Part shown: one piece after another, positions 46,113 through 58,615 of the stretch
How positions within the stretch are numbered: the first letter of the stretch is position 1
How the letters are laid out: the number at the start of each line of letters is the position of its first letter
NCBI RefSeq assembly: GCF_010183535.1
Contig: NC_071332.1
Location: 1,302,001-1,366,000 of the forward strand
DNA from: Caenorhabditis remanei
Taxonomy: Eukaryota; Nematoda; Chromadorea; Rhabditida; Rhabditidae
DNA length: 64,000 nt
Direction of reading: 5' to 3'
Position numbers and translations under genes: made by a program
The notes under the pieces: generated by a model
The model's database searches: none
What the model was told of the DNA's origin: nothing
The model's input: only the letters and a program-made list of their open reading frames with translations

Positions 46113-47384
46113 GTCAAAAAATTTCAAAAAATTTCAACAGATTTGATGATTTCAAGGCTCAAAAACAGCAAAACTATTATTGCTGAAAAATGGCATTTTT
46201 CAACTGTTACATCTGCAAGTGCGCTCTACGGATAACTCGCAAGATATTGGTCTGTTCTTCATAAGGACAAGACGGCCGGGCATAGCTTTTGGTGTTTTTG
46301 AGCGTTTTTTGCTATTTTTTCAGAAAAATCGTCAAAAATTACCCAAAAAATGCTGAAAAATGACACTTTTCAAATGTTTCCGCAGCAAGCTCGGTTTTGG
46401 TAGCTCTTTTTTTACTTAAATTTATTCATGTTCTTCACTACCTTTTAACATTTTTAAACCATGAAATCAAAAATCGCTTAAAAAATCATCATGACTGCCA
46501 TAACTTTGCATATAGCTTGCTCAAGACGTTATTCAACAAAAACTGTTGTTCTCTATCCATTGTGACCAGTACCTCTATATATTATTCTCCCCCAATTCAT
46601 GTTGCAATTCCGTCATTGTATACACAAGACAGAACAGGAAATTTTTTTTTATATATACATCAATTTCCGTTCATGTGATTGCCGTATTTCGAGTAAGAAC
46701 AACGTTTAATTGTATTTTGGTTTGAGTGGGCGGAGCCTATATAATTAAGGAACGCAATTAAAACTTGACGTGTTTTTTTTATCAAGACACGTGCCAACCG
46801 CAATTAAATGAAGGTCAGTGGTGAGGTCAACAATTTAAAATGAATCATGAAAAAAAAACCTTTTCGCTGAAAAGATTGGAAATTTTAACATGACTCACTA
46901 TTGAAGGAAGGTCAACCAATAAAAAATGATGTGAGGGGGGGGGGGAAGGAAGGAAACCAACTGGATCACTTTTTCAAGAGAAAAGATGAAAAATAAGCCA
47001 TTTTGCAATATGTAATCATGTTTTTTCGGAGAAAGATCATAAGAGAAACACATGAAAATCCAAAGAACCAATTCTATGCAGTACAAAACAAAATGTAGAA
47101 ATTTAGGTAGCCCCTTTAAAGATGAGGAAATGAAATATAGAGGTCGGATTTCAAGAGGCCACACAGCGAGAATGAGTGAGAGGGTGATACATGGGGGAGG
47201 ATATCCGGTTTGATATTTGAGAGCCCAGTTGGGGGAAGGAAAATGGATTTCCGGATGAGGGAGAAGGGGGAGGAAATTGAGAAGTGAAGAGGATGAAAAG
47301 GGAAGGGAAATGAGATTTTGAAACAAAAAAAAACAAAATGTAAAAAGTATAGCATAAACATAGAATAAAAACCGTCAAAAATTC

Positions 47385-47690
47385 GTCAGATGCACCATTT
47401 TCCTAAAAACGCGTCCCAGGTGCGCCAGACAGTCTAGAATTGCCGTTTCTGGGTAAAATGGGCCAAAAATGTGTCTAACGTTCCAAATGTTAAAAATCAT
47501 AATTTCCATTAAAACACCGGGGAAATACAGGAAACACTTAGTCAGATGCACCATTTCTCTAAAAACGCGTCCCAGGTGCGCCAGACAGGCTAGAATTGTC
47601 GTTTTTGGGTGGGAATCATTTGGTATAAAGGGCCAAAAATGTGTCTAACGTTGCACATGTTGAAAATCATAATTTTCAATCAAAAACCGA
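47385..47690. repeat. Direct duplication of about 150 bp
   Basis: Two head-to-tail copies, each with GTCAGATGCACCATTT, AACGCGTCCCAGGTGCGCCA, GGGCCAAAAATGTGTCTAAC and AAAATCATAATTT, starting near 47385 and 47550. The second has a short insertion. Confidence 0.7.
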
Positions 47691-48436
47691 TGATAATTGA
47701 AGCTTGAAGCGTGAAAACCGCTTTGAAACGCTCAAATGTCCAAAATTGTCAGTGTAGTTTGGTCACTGTAACTTTGTCACTGCAACTAACATCGCAGGAG
47801 TTTAATTTCCGATAAAATTTGAATGCAGATTCAGAATCCTGATAGCGTCAGATTATCCTCATGGCGTTCTCGAAAATGAAAATGTGTTCATCCTACAAAC
47901 CACATGCCAAAAAACTTTTGAAGAATTCAATATCGTCATATGACTTTCAAAAAATCGAAAACAAAAACTTTTCTTAAAATTTTTTTCGAAAAGGTGCCAA
48001 TTTCTTGTCGAAATACTAAAACTGAAAAATATTTAATTCAGGGGTTTGAGTGTGAAGTTAGATCTCAAATTCCAATCTCTTTATCACCTGCCTCCATCCA
48101 ACCCAAGAGCAATAAACAAGAATCGAGAGAGCACAACTTGAATAGAAACAAATTAATATATAGAGTAGATGTTTCAAATATCAAATTGTCTAGACTAGGG
48201 GAAACAAAGAAATATAAAACATATGGGGTATAGAAGGGAATGATCAAAACATAAGTGTGAACTCGATTTTGTTTTATCGGAGAACAGTTTGTGTGCTTGG
48301 AATTGTTAGGGGAGTCTCGAGGGAAAAAAATAGGAGAACTATCTGGGTGCAATGACAAAAGGTAGTCATACTCAGGACAACACGCAACTGGCGCACCCGT
48401 GGCGCGTTTCTCTGTGCAGTCTCTCCTGAATTTCTT

Positions 48437-48825
48437 GACAAGGGAAGTAAACGACGGACCGAGTAGAACTTTTTCTATAAATTTGACCATAGGTAATATC
48501 GACCCTGCGGATTCCAAATCTGCTAGAAAAATCTGCAAAATGGCCCCGTGGGCCAAGTTATGAGCCATCAACCTTTTCCTATGATTAATTTTTTTACCAC
48601 GAGACACACGGTCTGCCGAAGTGTCTGCCACAACCTAGATTATTTCTTCTTTTTCAAGTTTCAATTCAAGTTCAAGTTGGACGGCTCATAACTCGGCCCA
48701 CGGGGCCATTTTGCAGATTTTTCTTGCAGATTTGGAATTCCCAGGCTTGAAATTACCTATGGTCAAATTTATAGAAAAAGTTCAACTCGGTCTGTCGTGT
48801 ACTTCCCTTGTCAGAATAGTCATAT
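48437..48825. repeat. Family K foldback
   Basis: Ends TTGACAAGGGAAGTAAACGA and CGTGTACTTCCCTTGTCAGA. Arms carry CTGCAAAATGGCCCCGTGGG and CCCACGGGGCCATTTTGCAG. Fragments occur at 43735-43870 and 23080-23230. Confidence 0.75.
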
Positions 48826-49716
48826 AGTTCTGGTGACACGCTGTACATATACCATTGGAAAGAAGAAGTCATGAGGATTCTAGAAATCTTTTCAGATTTT
48901 GAGTGAGATGAAAATAAATCGAGAAACAAAGTTGTCAATCTCCCGAGGAAGTGATGCAGACAAAAAGGTTTGTAACTCGGCTCAATCGGGTCGTAGTGAA
49001 AATTTGAATACAAATTCAGAATCCTCATGATTTCAGCTTTTTAGTCATATGTTATTTTGTTTAGAATATTGATTTTTGGAGTGTGTGATCTTTCTCCAGT
49101 TGTGATGTCTCGAACTTTAGTGTATACGGCAAACTAGGTATTTCAGCTTCACATTTTTGTACCCGAACGTCCTTGTTTCACTGGAGATACCTAGGCCGCC
49201 TCTCAAGTTACCGATGGATACAGCTCCTTCATTTTTTGGTGAAAACAAACTACGCTTGATTTTTTTTTAATTTCCCGCTGTATTTTCTTAATTCTCAATA
49301 AAACGCCAAAACATTGACCAAAACTTCCAGAACCTTCTCGGTTTCTCTCAGATACTTTGACCCCGCCCCACCAAACGTCATTGACCTTCTCCACACACAG
49401 ATTCGACCTACTGATATAAATAACTTCCCCCTTTCTTCACTGTACACACAGATCTCCTTCAGATAATCCATAATCGTTTTTTTTTTCGTTTTCTACCAGT
49501 CATCTTGTCCCCCCGCCAAATCGCTTATTCAATGAGGCGTGTCTTCTTCTCCCCGTCATTTTCTGACCGTCGCCTTCTTTTCGTTTTCTTTCGTTCCTCT
49601 TCACCTGATTTTCTGATTTTCCAATTCGTCGAATTGCCCAGTTTTCTAATACATAAATTGGACAACTTTTCTGTGTCTGTCATTGAAATATTCGAATCGA
49701 ATTTTCCAGAAAAGAC

Positions 49717-50313
49717 ATGAACTACTTGACAGTGGTGCTATTTGTACTGGCATTTGGAACAACTACAGCTCAGTTTTACGGAGGTAAGAGTTATAGAAAT
49801 TTATAAGGACATTTCGAAACTAGGTCAGTTTGGAGTTATGGGTCGTGACCTATATAATTGGAAAGCTGAGAAAACGCTGATTTCAAATATATATTTAGTT
49901 TTTGCCCTCGAGGTCTGGTATTCGAGAAAAACAAGATCGAAGTTTGGTAAAATAGAGAATTTTCCAGAACGTTGATCTTGCTTTTCTCGTGAACCAGAAA
50001 AAATCGAGAGAAAAAACTGAATATATATTTGAAATCAGCGTTTTTTCAGCTTTCCAATTATATAGGTCACGACTCTTGATTTTCCCTAGTTAATGTAAAG
50101 TTTCCAGGCATGCCGTACGGTGGTTACGGTGGCTACCCACCAATGTATGGTGGATATGGTGGAGGCCCATATGGATACGGTGGTATGCCATATGGTGGAT
50201 ATGGTGGTTATGGAGGCTACGGTGGATATGGTTACCGACCGAATCCAGTTGGAGGAATGTTGAGAGGAGCACTTCTGGGAGCAGCGATGGGAGCGATGAT
50301 TGGCAAGAAATAA
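49717..50313 (+). CDS. Small secreted Gly/Tyr-rich peptide
   Basis: Two exons (49717-49783, 50108-50313) code for 90 residues. Residues 1-18 are a clean signal peptide (MNYLTVVLFVLAFGTTTA), followed by about 45 residues built from repeats of YGGYGG, YGGMPYGGY and PPMYGGY, then a non-repetitive tail RPNPVGGMLRGALLGAAMGAMIGKK. Worm peptides of this kind include antimicrobial (nlp/cnc-like) and cuticle-associated proteins. The alanine/glycine-rich amphipathic tail ending in KK differs from the plain GGY peptides I know. The ATG follows ATTTTCCAG by seven bases, a likely trans-splice acceptor. AATAAATAAAA follows at 50417. The intron contains a family D foldback. Confidence 0.85.
49818..50100. 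repeat. Family D foldback in the secreted-peptide intron
   Basis: AACTAGGTCAGTTTGGAGTT and GAAAGCTGAGAAAACGCTGA at the left pair with CAGCGTTTTTTCAGCTTTCC and TCTTGATTTTCCCTAG at the right. Confidence 0.75.
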
Positions 50314-50452
50314 TCTTTCTGCAATCGTGATTTTTTAAAACTTTTTGAAACAAACGCATCTCATCTTTTGTATATATTTCTTATGACCAATGAAACGTGT
50401 TTCATTTTTTTCCTTGAATAAATAAAACAAAAAAACCAACAAAAAAAGATTT

Positions 50453-50535
50453 GCCGTCCGCAGGGTTCGAACCTGCGCCCTCCTGAGAGGACTGCGACCT
50501 GAACGCAGCGCCTTAGACCACTCGGCCAGAACGGC
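50453..50535 (-). tRNA. tRNA-Leu (CAG)
   Basis: 83 nt. Identical in the readable body to the gene at 35917-35999: acceptor GCCGTTC/GGACGGC, anticodon CAG. The 5' flank (minus strand GCAAACACGACCTGCCAATT) is also shared. It lies about 490 bp downstream of family H copy 3 in the same relative orientation as at the 35-36 kb locus. Confidence 0.95.
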
Positions 50536-51021
50536 GGTGAAATTGGCAGGTCGTGTTTGCCTACACTAGTTCGCCAAAGTTCTTATCAGTAGAGGGGAAG
50601 TATGAAAAGTTTTTTTGAAATTTGATAAGGGGCGATTTTTTTTTGTTAAGAATAACAGAAATAAAACAAACAAAACGTTTATTTCCCTGAAATATATTTT
50701 CCGATTAAAAAAAGAGGGAAGTCAAGAAATTGTTTTCGCTGTTCGGCTAAACCAATCGAGAGTCAAATTAGCGAAAATACTTGAATTAAAAAAACAAGAA
50801 AAACAAAATTTTTGTTTTTTGACAGAATTTTGTACTTTTTTCAGGCTGAAAGTATTTTCGAATATTTTCTAACTGGAAGAAAAAAATACTTGAATATTTA
50901 TCTCAAATTTTGATGGATTTGGTGAAAGAATTGGAATTCAATAATTTTTTCTATACCCAATAGCATTTTTTTGCTGAAAATTAGCTTGGAATAGTCTAAA
51001 AACCCCCCGTTCCCCACTTCC

Positions 51022-51322
51022 CCTTAAAAGTGGGCGGAGTCTCGGCGCACACAAAACATAGCGGGCGGCGGAACCCGGGAGATGTCGGCTGCTGCGCGCA
51101 ATCACCTCCCGTCGCCGTGCCGTCACCAACGAGACCATACTATACAGAATCATTTCTGCAGTATGTATCTCGTAATTCCCATCAAATTGGTAGAGATGCC
51201 ATCCGCGATGAGTGGGAGACGGGCGGGCCGCGAGCGTGAAACAGTCCTTTCGAGGACTTGATGACCGCACGGAGCCGATGAATTTTTGGAGCCGTAGTGG
51301 CCAGCTCTTCTGAGCGGATATA
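51022..51322. repeat. GC-rich structured repeat (family H), copy 3, inverted
   Basis: Reverse complement of copies 1 and 2, with all three hairpins preserved; the one notable change (TGCAGAA for TTCAGAA) falls at an unpaired junction of the long hairpin. Homology continues past 51022 to at least 50935, and tRNA-Leu follows at 50535. Confidence 0.75.
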
Positions 51323-51650
51323 AATGTATATATTAAATGAAGTTGCTTCAGAAAAAAAAGAACTGCAAGTAAAGTGAAGTCGAAATTTTCCCGTTTTAAT
51401 TCAATTCTTTTATTTTTGCTCTAAAAATGCAGTATTTTCAGGTTTTCAGACGTCGCAAATTATTTTTCCTCAAAATTTTCGTTATCTGTCTCATAAGATA
51501 GAGAGTTTCATTTTTATCCATTTCTATAACATAATTGAATTAAAACGGGAAAAAAATCGCCATAACGTTTCTTGCAGTTCTTTTTCGCAGGTGTGGGAAA
51601 CCAATATCACTCTATCAAGAATGAAAAAAAAAATCTACAAAAAATGATTT

Positions 51651-51726
51651 GCCGTCCGCAGGGTTCGAACCTCCGGAGAGGACTACGACCTGAACGCAGC
51701 GCCTTAGACCACTCGGCCAGAACGGC
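51651..51726 (-). pseudogene. tRNA-Leu pseudogene
   Basis: Same acceptor stem, D arm and TTCAGGT anticodon loop as the 83-nt genes and the same 5' flank. Only 76 nt remain because the variable arm/T-stem junction is deleted, leaving GGAGGTTCGAACCCTGCGG without a paired T stem. The anticodon stem also has a C-to-T change (a G-U pair). Confidence 0.85.
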
Positions 51727-51891
51727 GATGAAATTGACAGCTCATGTTTGCCCTTGAAAAATGTCTCTTTTTGTTGCTGGAATCAATAGAGCGCAGTTGC
51801 ACAACTTCCTGAAGAGCGACTGGAGCGCATTTGCATTGTAACAGATGTCAAATTTCACCTGCGTAGCGACTCAAGTGAAGTGGATACAAAG

Positions 51892-52017
51892 GCACAGTTC
51901 CTACAACTGCGCTCTACCGAAATCCTCTTGAAAAATGTCTCTTTCTCTCTGAGTCTCTCAATTTCGCACACAATTTTCTTGGGTTTCGGTAGAGCGCGGT
52001 TGTAAGCAGTGCTAATA
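51892..52017. repeat. Family C foldback
   Basis: GCACAGTTCCTACAACTGCG and GGTAGAGCGCGGTTGTAAGC. Confidence 0.7.
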
Positions 52018-53720
52018 TCCATAAAAGATTCTTGATCAACTCTAGGATTCAAGCATTCAGATAGTTTTCTAGGAACACCCCTCAAAGCTTGAATAAAAAT
52101 AGTTCAGAATAAGAATAACATTATGATTCCCGGGATTTCATATTCAAGTACGTTTTCCGATTTTCAGCGAATCTTCCCCATTGTGCACATTCGTCTTCTT
52201 TGTAATTTGAACACACAGGAACCTGTGTGTGTGTTGACTTTGAAAAAACCTTGTTTTTTTCATATCTCGTGTCCGTGTCTTCCGCCTTCCTGAAAACGAG
52301 ACATCTTGTTTTTTTCTCATTTTTTTTCTTCCGCGAACCTTTACCCCACAGAATACAAAAATAAGTAGATAAAAGGTGTGTGTATAGAAGGGGGGAAGGA
52401 ACTCTTTTTCCGCTTATTTATTTTTTGCTCGTTCAAGAGCTCTGGGCCCCCCCCACCACCCTCCAAAAACAATCCACTTGTTCCTATTCATTAGCAATCT
52501 TTCTTCACGCATAAAACATTTATTTCCAAAAAAATGTGGAAAAAAATCAAACTTTTGCTACACCTTGCTACAGGGTCATTTTTTGCATAGTTTTAGAAGC
52601 CATGTTGATTTTTAGTCGATTTTTGATTTCATCTTTTAAAATTGTTATGAACATGAAAAATACTAAATTTCAGCCTGAATTTTCGGGGTTTTGGTTTCGG
52701 AACACTCGAAAAAATCATTTTCTTACGGCACAGGGACATTTTTTTAGTCCTTATGAATTCAGGTTATTCTCCCGTAAAACCGAAAGTCTAGTGGAGCGCG
52801 TTTGCTCACTTGAGTCGCCGCTCAGCCAAATTTTGGGCTTATAACGTGGACGAACGATATAGAGTTAAATTTTTCGAATGTGTTATGTCCTTTGGTGGAG
52901 GAGAAGGGACTTATAAAACCATTTATTTACATGGTGAGAATCAACAACTAAGAGTTCTCTACATCTTATATAGGCAGATCTTCTTGCCACGTGTGACCTC
53001 GGGGTTGGACGTTCACTAGGCTAGGCCATGCTAGTTCACGCCACAACAGAATGAATTCCATTTTTTTCGCTTTTTTGGTTAAACCTCACAAAAAAAATTA
53101 TCGAATTCATCAAAAAAGAAAAGTACAAATTTTCAAAACAAAAAAATCGGTAAATTTTTTGAATTTCGCGCTGATTTTAAGCAATTTTTTTTAGATGTTT
53201 CGTATGGAATTTCTATGACCCTATGCCTTGCCAAAGTCAATGCTGTTCGCGCCAAAGGCACGCCAGCCACTTTCTCAATTCACTTCCTTTAATTATCTCT
53301 CCACATAATTGATCCGCGTGATGAGTTTCACTTAATGCGCATGAAAACTCATTTTCATTTTGTGACCTCATTCACTTTTGAAGTTTAGTCAGACTAACGA
53401 CTTTTCTTATTTTAGCCCCCCGAACGCCATCACTGCACGACGTCTTCATTTTCAAAAATTCCGAAAATTCATCATGAAAACTCATCGCCGTGATAAGAAA
53501 TTCATGATATATATCCACCAGACTGCCCCCCGTTAGTCAGAATGAAAAAGTGCAAAAATATGGGCATAACAGATTTTTGGTGGAGGAGGTTTTAAGGGGA
53601 GAGAGATGTGTCAAAAATGTAATTTTTATTATTTGGGTTTAGATAGAGAAACTTATTTTGAAAATAAAAAAACAAACTTTTTGTATTAGAAAAAAATTCA
53701 TAAATTTTATTTTCATCATT

Positions 53721-54100
53721 ACTGATAAGGTGAAATCTGAAATCTGAAACACCTACATCAGAAATAAATATGATGTTCGTAATCTCCACAAAATTCCCAA
53801 AAATTTGAGCACCATCTTGACTATATTCTGACAACTTCGAGATTCGGTCCATTTTTTAGACACCCGGGTGTCTAAAATTGAAGTTTTCCGTTTTCTGCGA
53901 AAAAAAAAAGAAAAATGTTGCAAATTTTATGGGGAATTCAAATTCATTGTTTATTTGTGACTCAGACTTCACATTTTCCCAAAAAAAGTCCAAAATTGTC
54001 AGAAACTTTTTTTTGGATTTTAGTCCATTTTGACTTTCAGTGAGACCTGTGGCCAAAATGATTGTCATATTCATATTTTGCATTAAAAAATTTAGTTAAA
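53721..54100. repeat. Family J dispersed repeat, copy 1
   Basis: About 380 bp, carrying the palindrome TTAGACACCCGGGTGTCTAA, then TTTTCCGTTTTCTGCG and CAGTGAGACCTGTGGCCAAA. Copies 2 and 3 are at 55685-56065 and 58357-58615; copy 3 lacks the palindrome. Confidence 0.7.
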
Positions 54101-55523
54101 GCAAATTTCAAAATATTCTAAAGTAATTTTTGCCATAACCACGTCGATTTGGATTCAGATCTCGTAAAAGTTACTTTTTTGAAGTCAGAATTTTGAATTC
54201 CGGGCAATCTCACCGCAAAAACATTTGTTCTACTGTAACCAGAATGATGTAGAGGATCAAATCAAGCAATTGTTTAATTTCAATGCTAATTATGTTAATT
54301 GGGATGTCCCAAACACTGGCCTAGAAAAAGTTCGGCCACTATGATTTTTTTTCATTTTTTGGGAATTCTTAATCATCAACTATTTCAGTATGTGTGTACC
54401 ATGTTACTATTGCAGCTTCCTGAGTAGTTGTTCAAGGCGTAAGGTCCACAACATACATATTTTCAAAAAAATTTGCGAGTGGCGTTGCGTGCGCGTCGCG
54501 GCTTATATTGAAAGATACGACAAGTAAACGTAAGAATCCTTGGCACCGTGCCAACCGTTGTGCGACGGAGCGCGTACGCATCGCATTTCTGTGTGTGCAA
54601 GGCTGTCGTACGGCGGGCCGCGGCTTTTTCTTGAAAATTTCAAAAAGCCGCGACTGGCCCAAAAAAATTTTGGCACCAGTGGAGATTGGTACCAAAAGGT
54701 CAAAAGTATATCAAGTCTTGTTTTCAGTCGGAACTCTAGGAAGCCGCGGACGCCCCACGGCCTTTTTGACAGCCCAGTGACAGCCTTGTGTATGTGTGTT
54801 AGCGATACAGAAAACGACCCGAAAACTTTTTTTGCTTAAAAATTCCTGAACTCTAATTCTTACCGTCTTGATTCCCGACAGCTCAAGTACCAACTACCAA
54901 GTATCAAAAATTGAAGTACCCTAAACCTTAACTAAGTCACCCCCTTCTTTTCTTTAACTAAAAATTCATTCTTGATCCCTTTTCCCATTTCCTGGTTCTC
55001 CTCTCATCACCTGACGCCGATTATGTGCTCTCGTTCATTCTTCTTCTCCAGAATAAACGAATGATGACATTCTTCCTATGGGACATTTCTTCTTTGACAA
55101 CGTACGTACCCTATTCATTCCTTCCGAATATCATACCAATTTTCTACCTTCTTCTTCTCTTCTTTTCTCTTCTTTTTCTTATTTTCCCTCGCCCCTGACA
55201 TCCAATAAAAACCCTCTCCGCCAATATTATGTGAGTATACATATGTATGCACATATCAATATAAAAAACGGATAAAAATTCTCTTTATCCACTTCTCTAC
55301 ACCTTTTTACCTCCCCCATTTTTTTTCGTTTTCCAAAATATTTTCGAAAAAATAAAAAAAGAAAGTTCTATGATGTCCCGATTTCCGTCTTCATGTTTCT
55401 TTCTTGCTGCTTCACCGCTTCTGAACTTTCGACGTGTACTTCTTGCATCGGAAGTTTCTGGCGGGAAGTGGTGCCAGAGCCAAACGTGCTATTTTGAGAA
55501 TTCACATTTTTCATAATACCAGA

Positions 55524-56065
55524 ATTTCCAAGTTTTAACTCAATAATTTCTAGTTACTTATACTAATAATAAGGTGTAAAAAATAAACCCCCGATGTGAG
55601 ATTGGTGGGTTCTATTGTTACCAGTTGCGCCATAACGGTGCTGCCGCGATGGTGATTAATTTTCGAAAATTTTTTTTTCAACTTTTTACTAACAAGGTGA
55701 AATCAGAAATTTGAAACACTTACAACAGAAATAAATATGATATTTGTAATCTCCTCAAAATGTCCAAAATTTTGAGCCCCATCTTGACCATATTCTGACA
55801 ACTTCGAGAATCGGTCCATTTTTTAGACACCCCGGGTGTCTAAATTTGAACTTTTCCGTTTTCAGCGAAAAAAAGGTGAAAAATGTTGCAAATTTTATGG
55901 AGAATCCAAATTTAGTGTTTATTTGTGTCTCAGACTTCAGATTTTCCCAAAAAAGTCCTGAAAACTTTTTTTGGTTTTTTTTAACATATAAGTCCATTTT
56001 GATTACCAGTGAGACCTGTGCCAAAACTATTGTTATATTCACATTTCGCATGAAAAAAATAGTTA
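55524..56065. repeat. tRNA-like sequence joined to family J copy 2
   Basis: 55524-55660 matches 58110-58250 (TTTCCAAGTTTTAACTCAAT, then GTTACCAGTTGCGCCATAAC on the plus strand), and family J follows directly in both places. The tRNA-like core here is more decayed than at 58 kb. Confidence 0.6.
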
Positions 56066-56734
56066 CGAATGTTTACTTTTTTTTTTCATAAAACTTGTTT
56101 CACAGGGTCCCTAAAAAATTTCCGTGATAATAGCGCTAAATTCGAAAAATCTACCCAAAATTTTTTTTGCAACCGAAAAAAAGCGAGAAAAATTTAACTC
56201 CCAATTGTTCGTCCACGTTACAAGCCCGCGATTTGGCTGAGTGGCGACTCAACCTATCAAATTGTGTGCAAATGCGCTCCACTAGACATATGGACTAAAA
56301 CTGACCCTGTGAACTTGTTTCCGATGAAATGTTGTAAAATTTGCAGTGACAATTTTTTTTCAAGTCACCTAAAACATTCATGCATCAAAAAAAAGGTGGC
56401 GAAGTAGGAGGGGGGACCGACGTAGTAGGCATCAGAAGCAATTACGATCAGATGAGCTCTCTCCCTGTGTCCACTGAGCAAATCACTCGGTGTTGCGCTT
56501 TTCCGCTCACCCCAAGAAGGTCTTCTGAAGGAGAAAAGAAGATGTGTAGACACATTTCTTATTTGACCTTCTGACTTCTAGAATATGTTTGTTTTATTTT
56601 TGGAAAAAATGCTACTGAGATTCTTGCATGTTTTTAGTGATAGAGCACTTTAATTTTACTGGAAAAATGTTAAATTTTGACAGCTTATAACTTAATCCGG
56701 TTTAGCCCAAATTGAAAAATACATTGTTGAATGT

Positions 56735-56985
56735 GTAGATCAAACCTAGATCTCCATTTTTGTAGTTGACAACTTTTTGATAGCTCTTCACGTTCTCGAG
56801 TTATGAGGGTTCCCGCGGGCTTGTCGAGAAGGGGTGAGACGCAGAGAAACGAGACATTCTAGCTTCTCTGCGCGCTCTCTCTCCCTTATCTCAAGGTACC
56901 TATCTTTAAACGCGTATATCTCAAAAGCTTGCAGCGCTATCAAAAAGTTGTCAACTACAAAAATGTAGATCTGGGTTTGATCTAC
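56735..56985. repeat. Family B foldback (consensus-like)
   Basis: Begins TGTGTAGATCAAACCTAGAT and ends GTAGATCTGGGTTTGATCTA, with a complete complementary interior. Confidence 0.8.
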
Positions 56986-57029
56986 AAAATAAAATAAAAT
57001 TTTAAGAATTTTGATAAAAACTGACGGTG

Positions 57030-57540
57030 TGGAGCACGTTCCTATATAGAAAGGTTTCGTCTAAATTGAGAAGTGTTCTCGTTTTTAAAGACGCATATCT
57101 CAAAAACTATAGGAGTTATCAAAAAGTTGTCAACTGCAAAAATAAACCGCAGGGATTGATCTACATTAAAAAATTAAAATTCAATCTTATCCAGTTATTT
57201 CTGAATCAACTAGAGCTTTTCAAACTTTGTCGTTTTTTCCCAAAAAAGTTCAAACTTGAAGTTTAATCCAGTTATTCTATCTCCAAAGACTGCTTTAATT
57301 TTTATTAAAATCTGCATTTAAATTGAGGATTTACTATCATTCTATCAAAAATTAGAGACGCAGAGATGTCAGACACTCGAGCTTCTCTGCGCCCTCCTCT
57401 CTCTTTTTCTCTCTCTCCTCTCCCTCATATCAAGGCACCTCGCTCTCTTTAACCGCCTATATCTCAAAACCTAGAATAGTTATCAAAAAGTTGTCAACTG
57501 CAAAAATGTAGTTCTTGAAATTTCCTACATTTTCAGCTTA
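57030..57540. repeat. Family B foldback remnants
   Basis: Arms AGTTATCAAAAAGTTGTCAA at 57115 and 57480, with GACGCAGAGATGTCAGACAC / CTTCTCTGCG at 57355. A well preserved copy lies immediately upstream at 56735-56985. Confidence 0.6.
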
Positions 57541-57968
57541 AAACCAAAAAAAGTTTCAAGTCTTCCGTCCTCGTGACGCACTCTCAAAATAGACCAACAT
57601 TTTAACTAGGGAACTGACAAATTGTTTTTCGGTGTTCTTAAGTCATTTTGAACTCTTCTTTTTCTACTTTTCCATTTTCCGCCCATCTAATCCAAAAACA
57701 CCCTCCAAATTGATTACTCCTTCTCACGCACTTCTCTTCACTCCCAACACCTTCTCTTTTCGTATTCCTGCAGATTCTTGATCGTTTTCTTTTTCTTCGT
57801 TTAGACCTCCACGTCATGTGGATTTCCGTTTCCTTAAAAAAGTTTACCTAAAAATTTTGGAAAGAAACTTTTTGAAACCTTTTTTTTCATTTTCTCTTTT
57901 TCGAGTTAAGAATTTTGAGCTAGTTGGTGGAAAATTCTAATTTTTCTCAGCTCTATCATTATCTATAC

Positions 57969-57971
<3 letters not shown>

Positions 57972-58010
<39 letters not shown>
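57972..58010. repeat. AT dinucleotide microsatellite
   Basis: About 19 uninterrupted TA units, flanked by ATACATT and GTATTTC. Confidence 0.95.
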
Positions 58011-58014
<4 letters not shown>

Positions 58015-58109
58015 TTCATCATATCTTGAAAATTTGATATATATTTTGTTTTTTCTTTACACTTTATTCACCAAATTTATTTGAGTCCCTGAAAAAAGTT
58101 TATTTTTCG

Positions 58110-58615
58110 TCAATTTTCAAGTTTTACCTCAATAATTTCTAGTTAACCATACCAATAAAAAGATGCAAAAATAATTGGCGCAAGTCGGGGTCGAACCCCC
58201 GACCATCAGATTGCTGGCCGCCGTTGTTACCAGTTGCACCATAGGAGTGAGGGTGGGGCTCCGCCGCAAGGGTTGTGATAAATGTAAAGGTAGCGCGCCT
58301 TTTCTATGTCGATGCACCATTTATATGACATTTTTTTGGAAAAAAATTCGAAAAAAAGGTGAAATCAGAAATCTGAAACAATAACGTCAGAAATAAAGAT
58401 AATGTTCGTAATCTCCACAAAATTCCCAAAATTTTGAGCTCCATCTTGACTATATTCCGACAACTTCGAAAATCGGACCATTTGCCCAAAAAGTCCAAAA
58501 TTGTCGGAAACTTTTTTTGGATTTTTTACATTTAAGTCTATTTTGACTACCAGTGAGAACTGTGGTCAAAACGATTGTCATTTTCATATATCGCATTAAA
58601 AATGTAGTTATTTAT
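58110..58615. repeat. tRNA-like sequence joined to family J copy 3
   Basis: The minus-strand core 58247-58176 has a D-arm-like GCAACTGGTAACAACGG, a T arm GTCGGGGGTTCGACCCCGAC and a terminal CGCCA. The acceptor stem is poor. Family J follows at 58357. The repeated association suggests a tRNA-derived, SINE-like composite. Confidence 0.6.

Larger units (their letters stand above)
38108..49716. other. 11.6-kb stretch without a recognised gene
   Basis: The first few hundred bases are the likely G-alpha promoter. The rest is dispersed repeats: family F (39247-39664, 41967-42183), family C (40228-40360, 45968-46112), the CGGAA-rich foldback (42713-43527) with a GGCCCG foldback inside it, family K (43735-43870, 48437-48825), family L (44501-44725), family E (45515-45895) and a direct repeat (47385-47690). 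The phrase AAAGCTGA..TCATGAGGATTCTGAAT recurs near 38695, 40155, 41295, 41425 and 48870. Open frames here are low-complexity or run through repeats. Confidence 0.5.

Noticed and set aside
48065..48631. 188-residue open frame on the minus strand
   Set aside because: Its first third is one arm of a family K foldback and the remainder is AT-rich with no family match or splice context.
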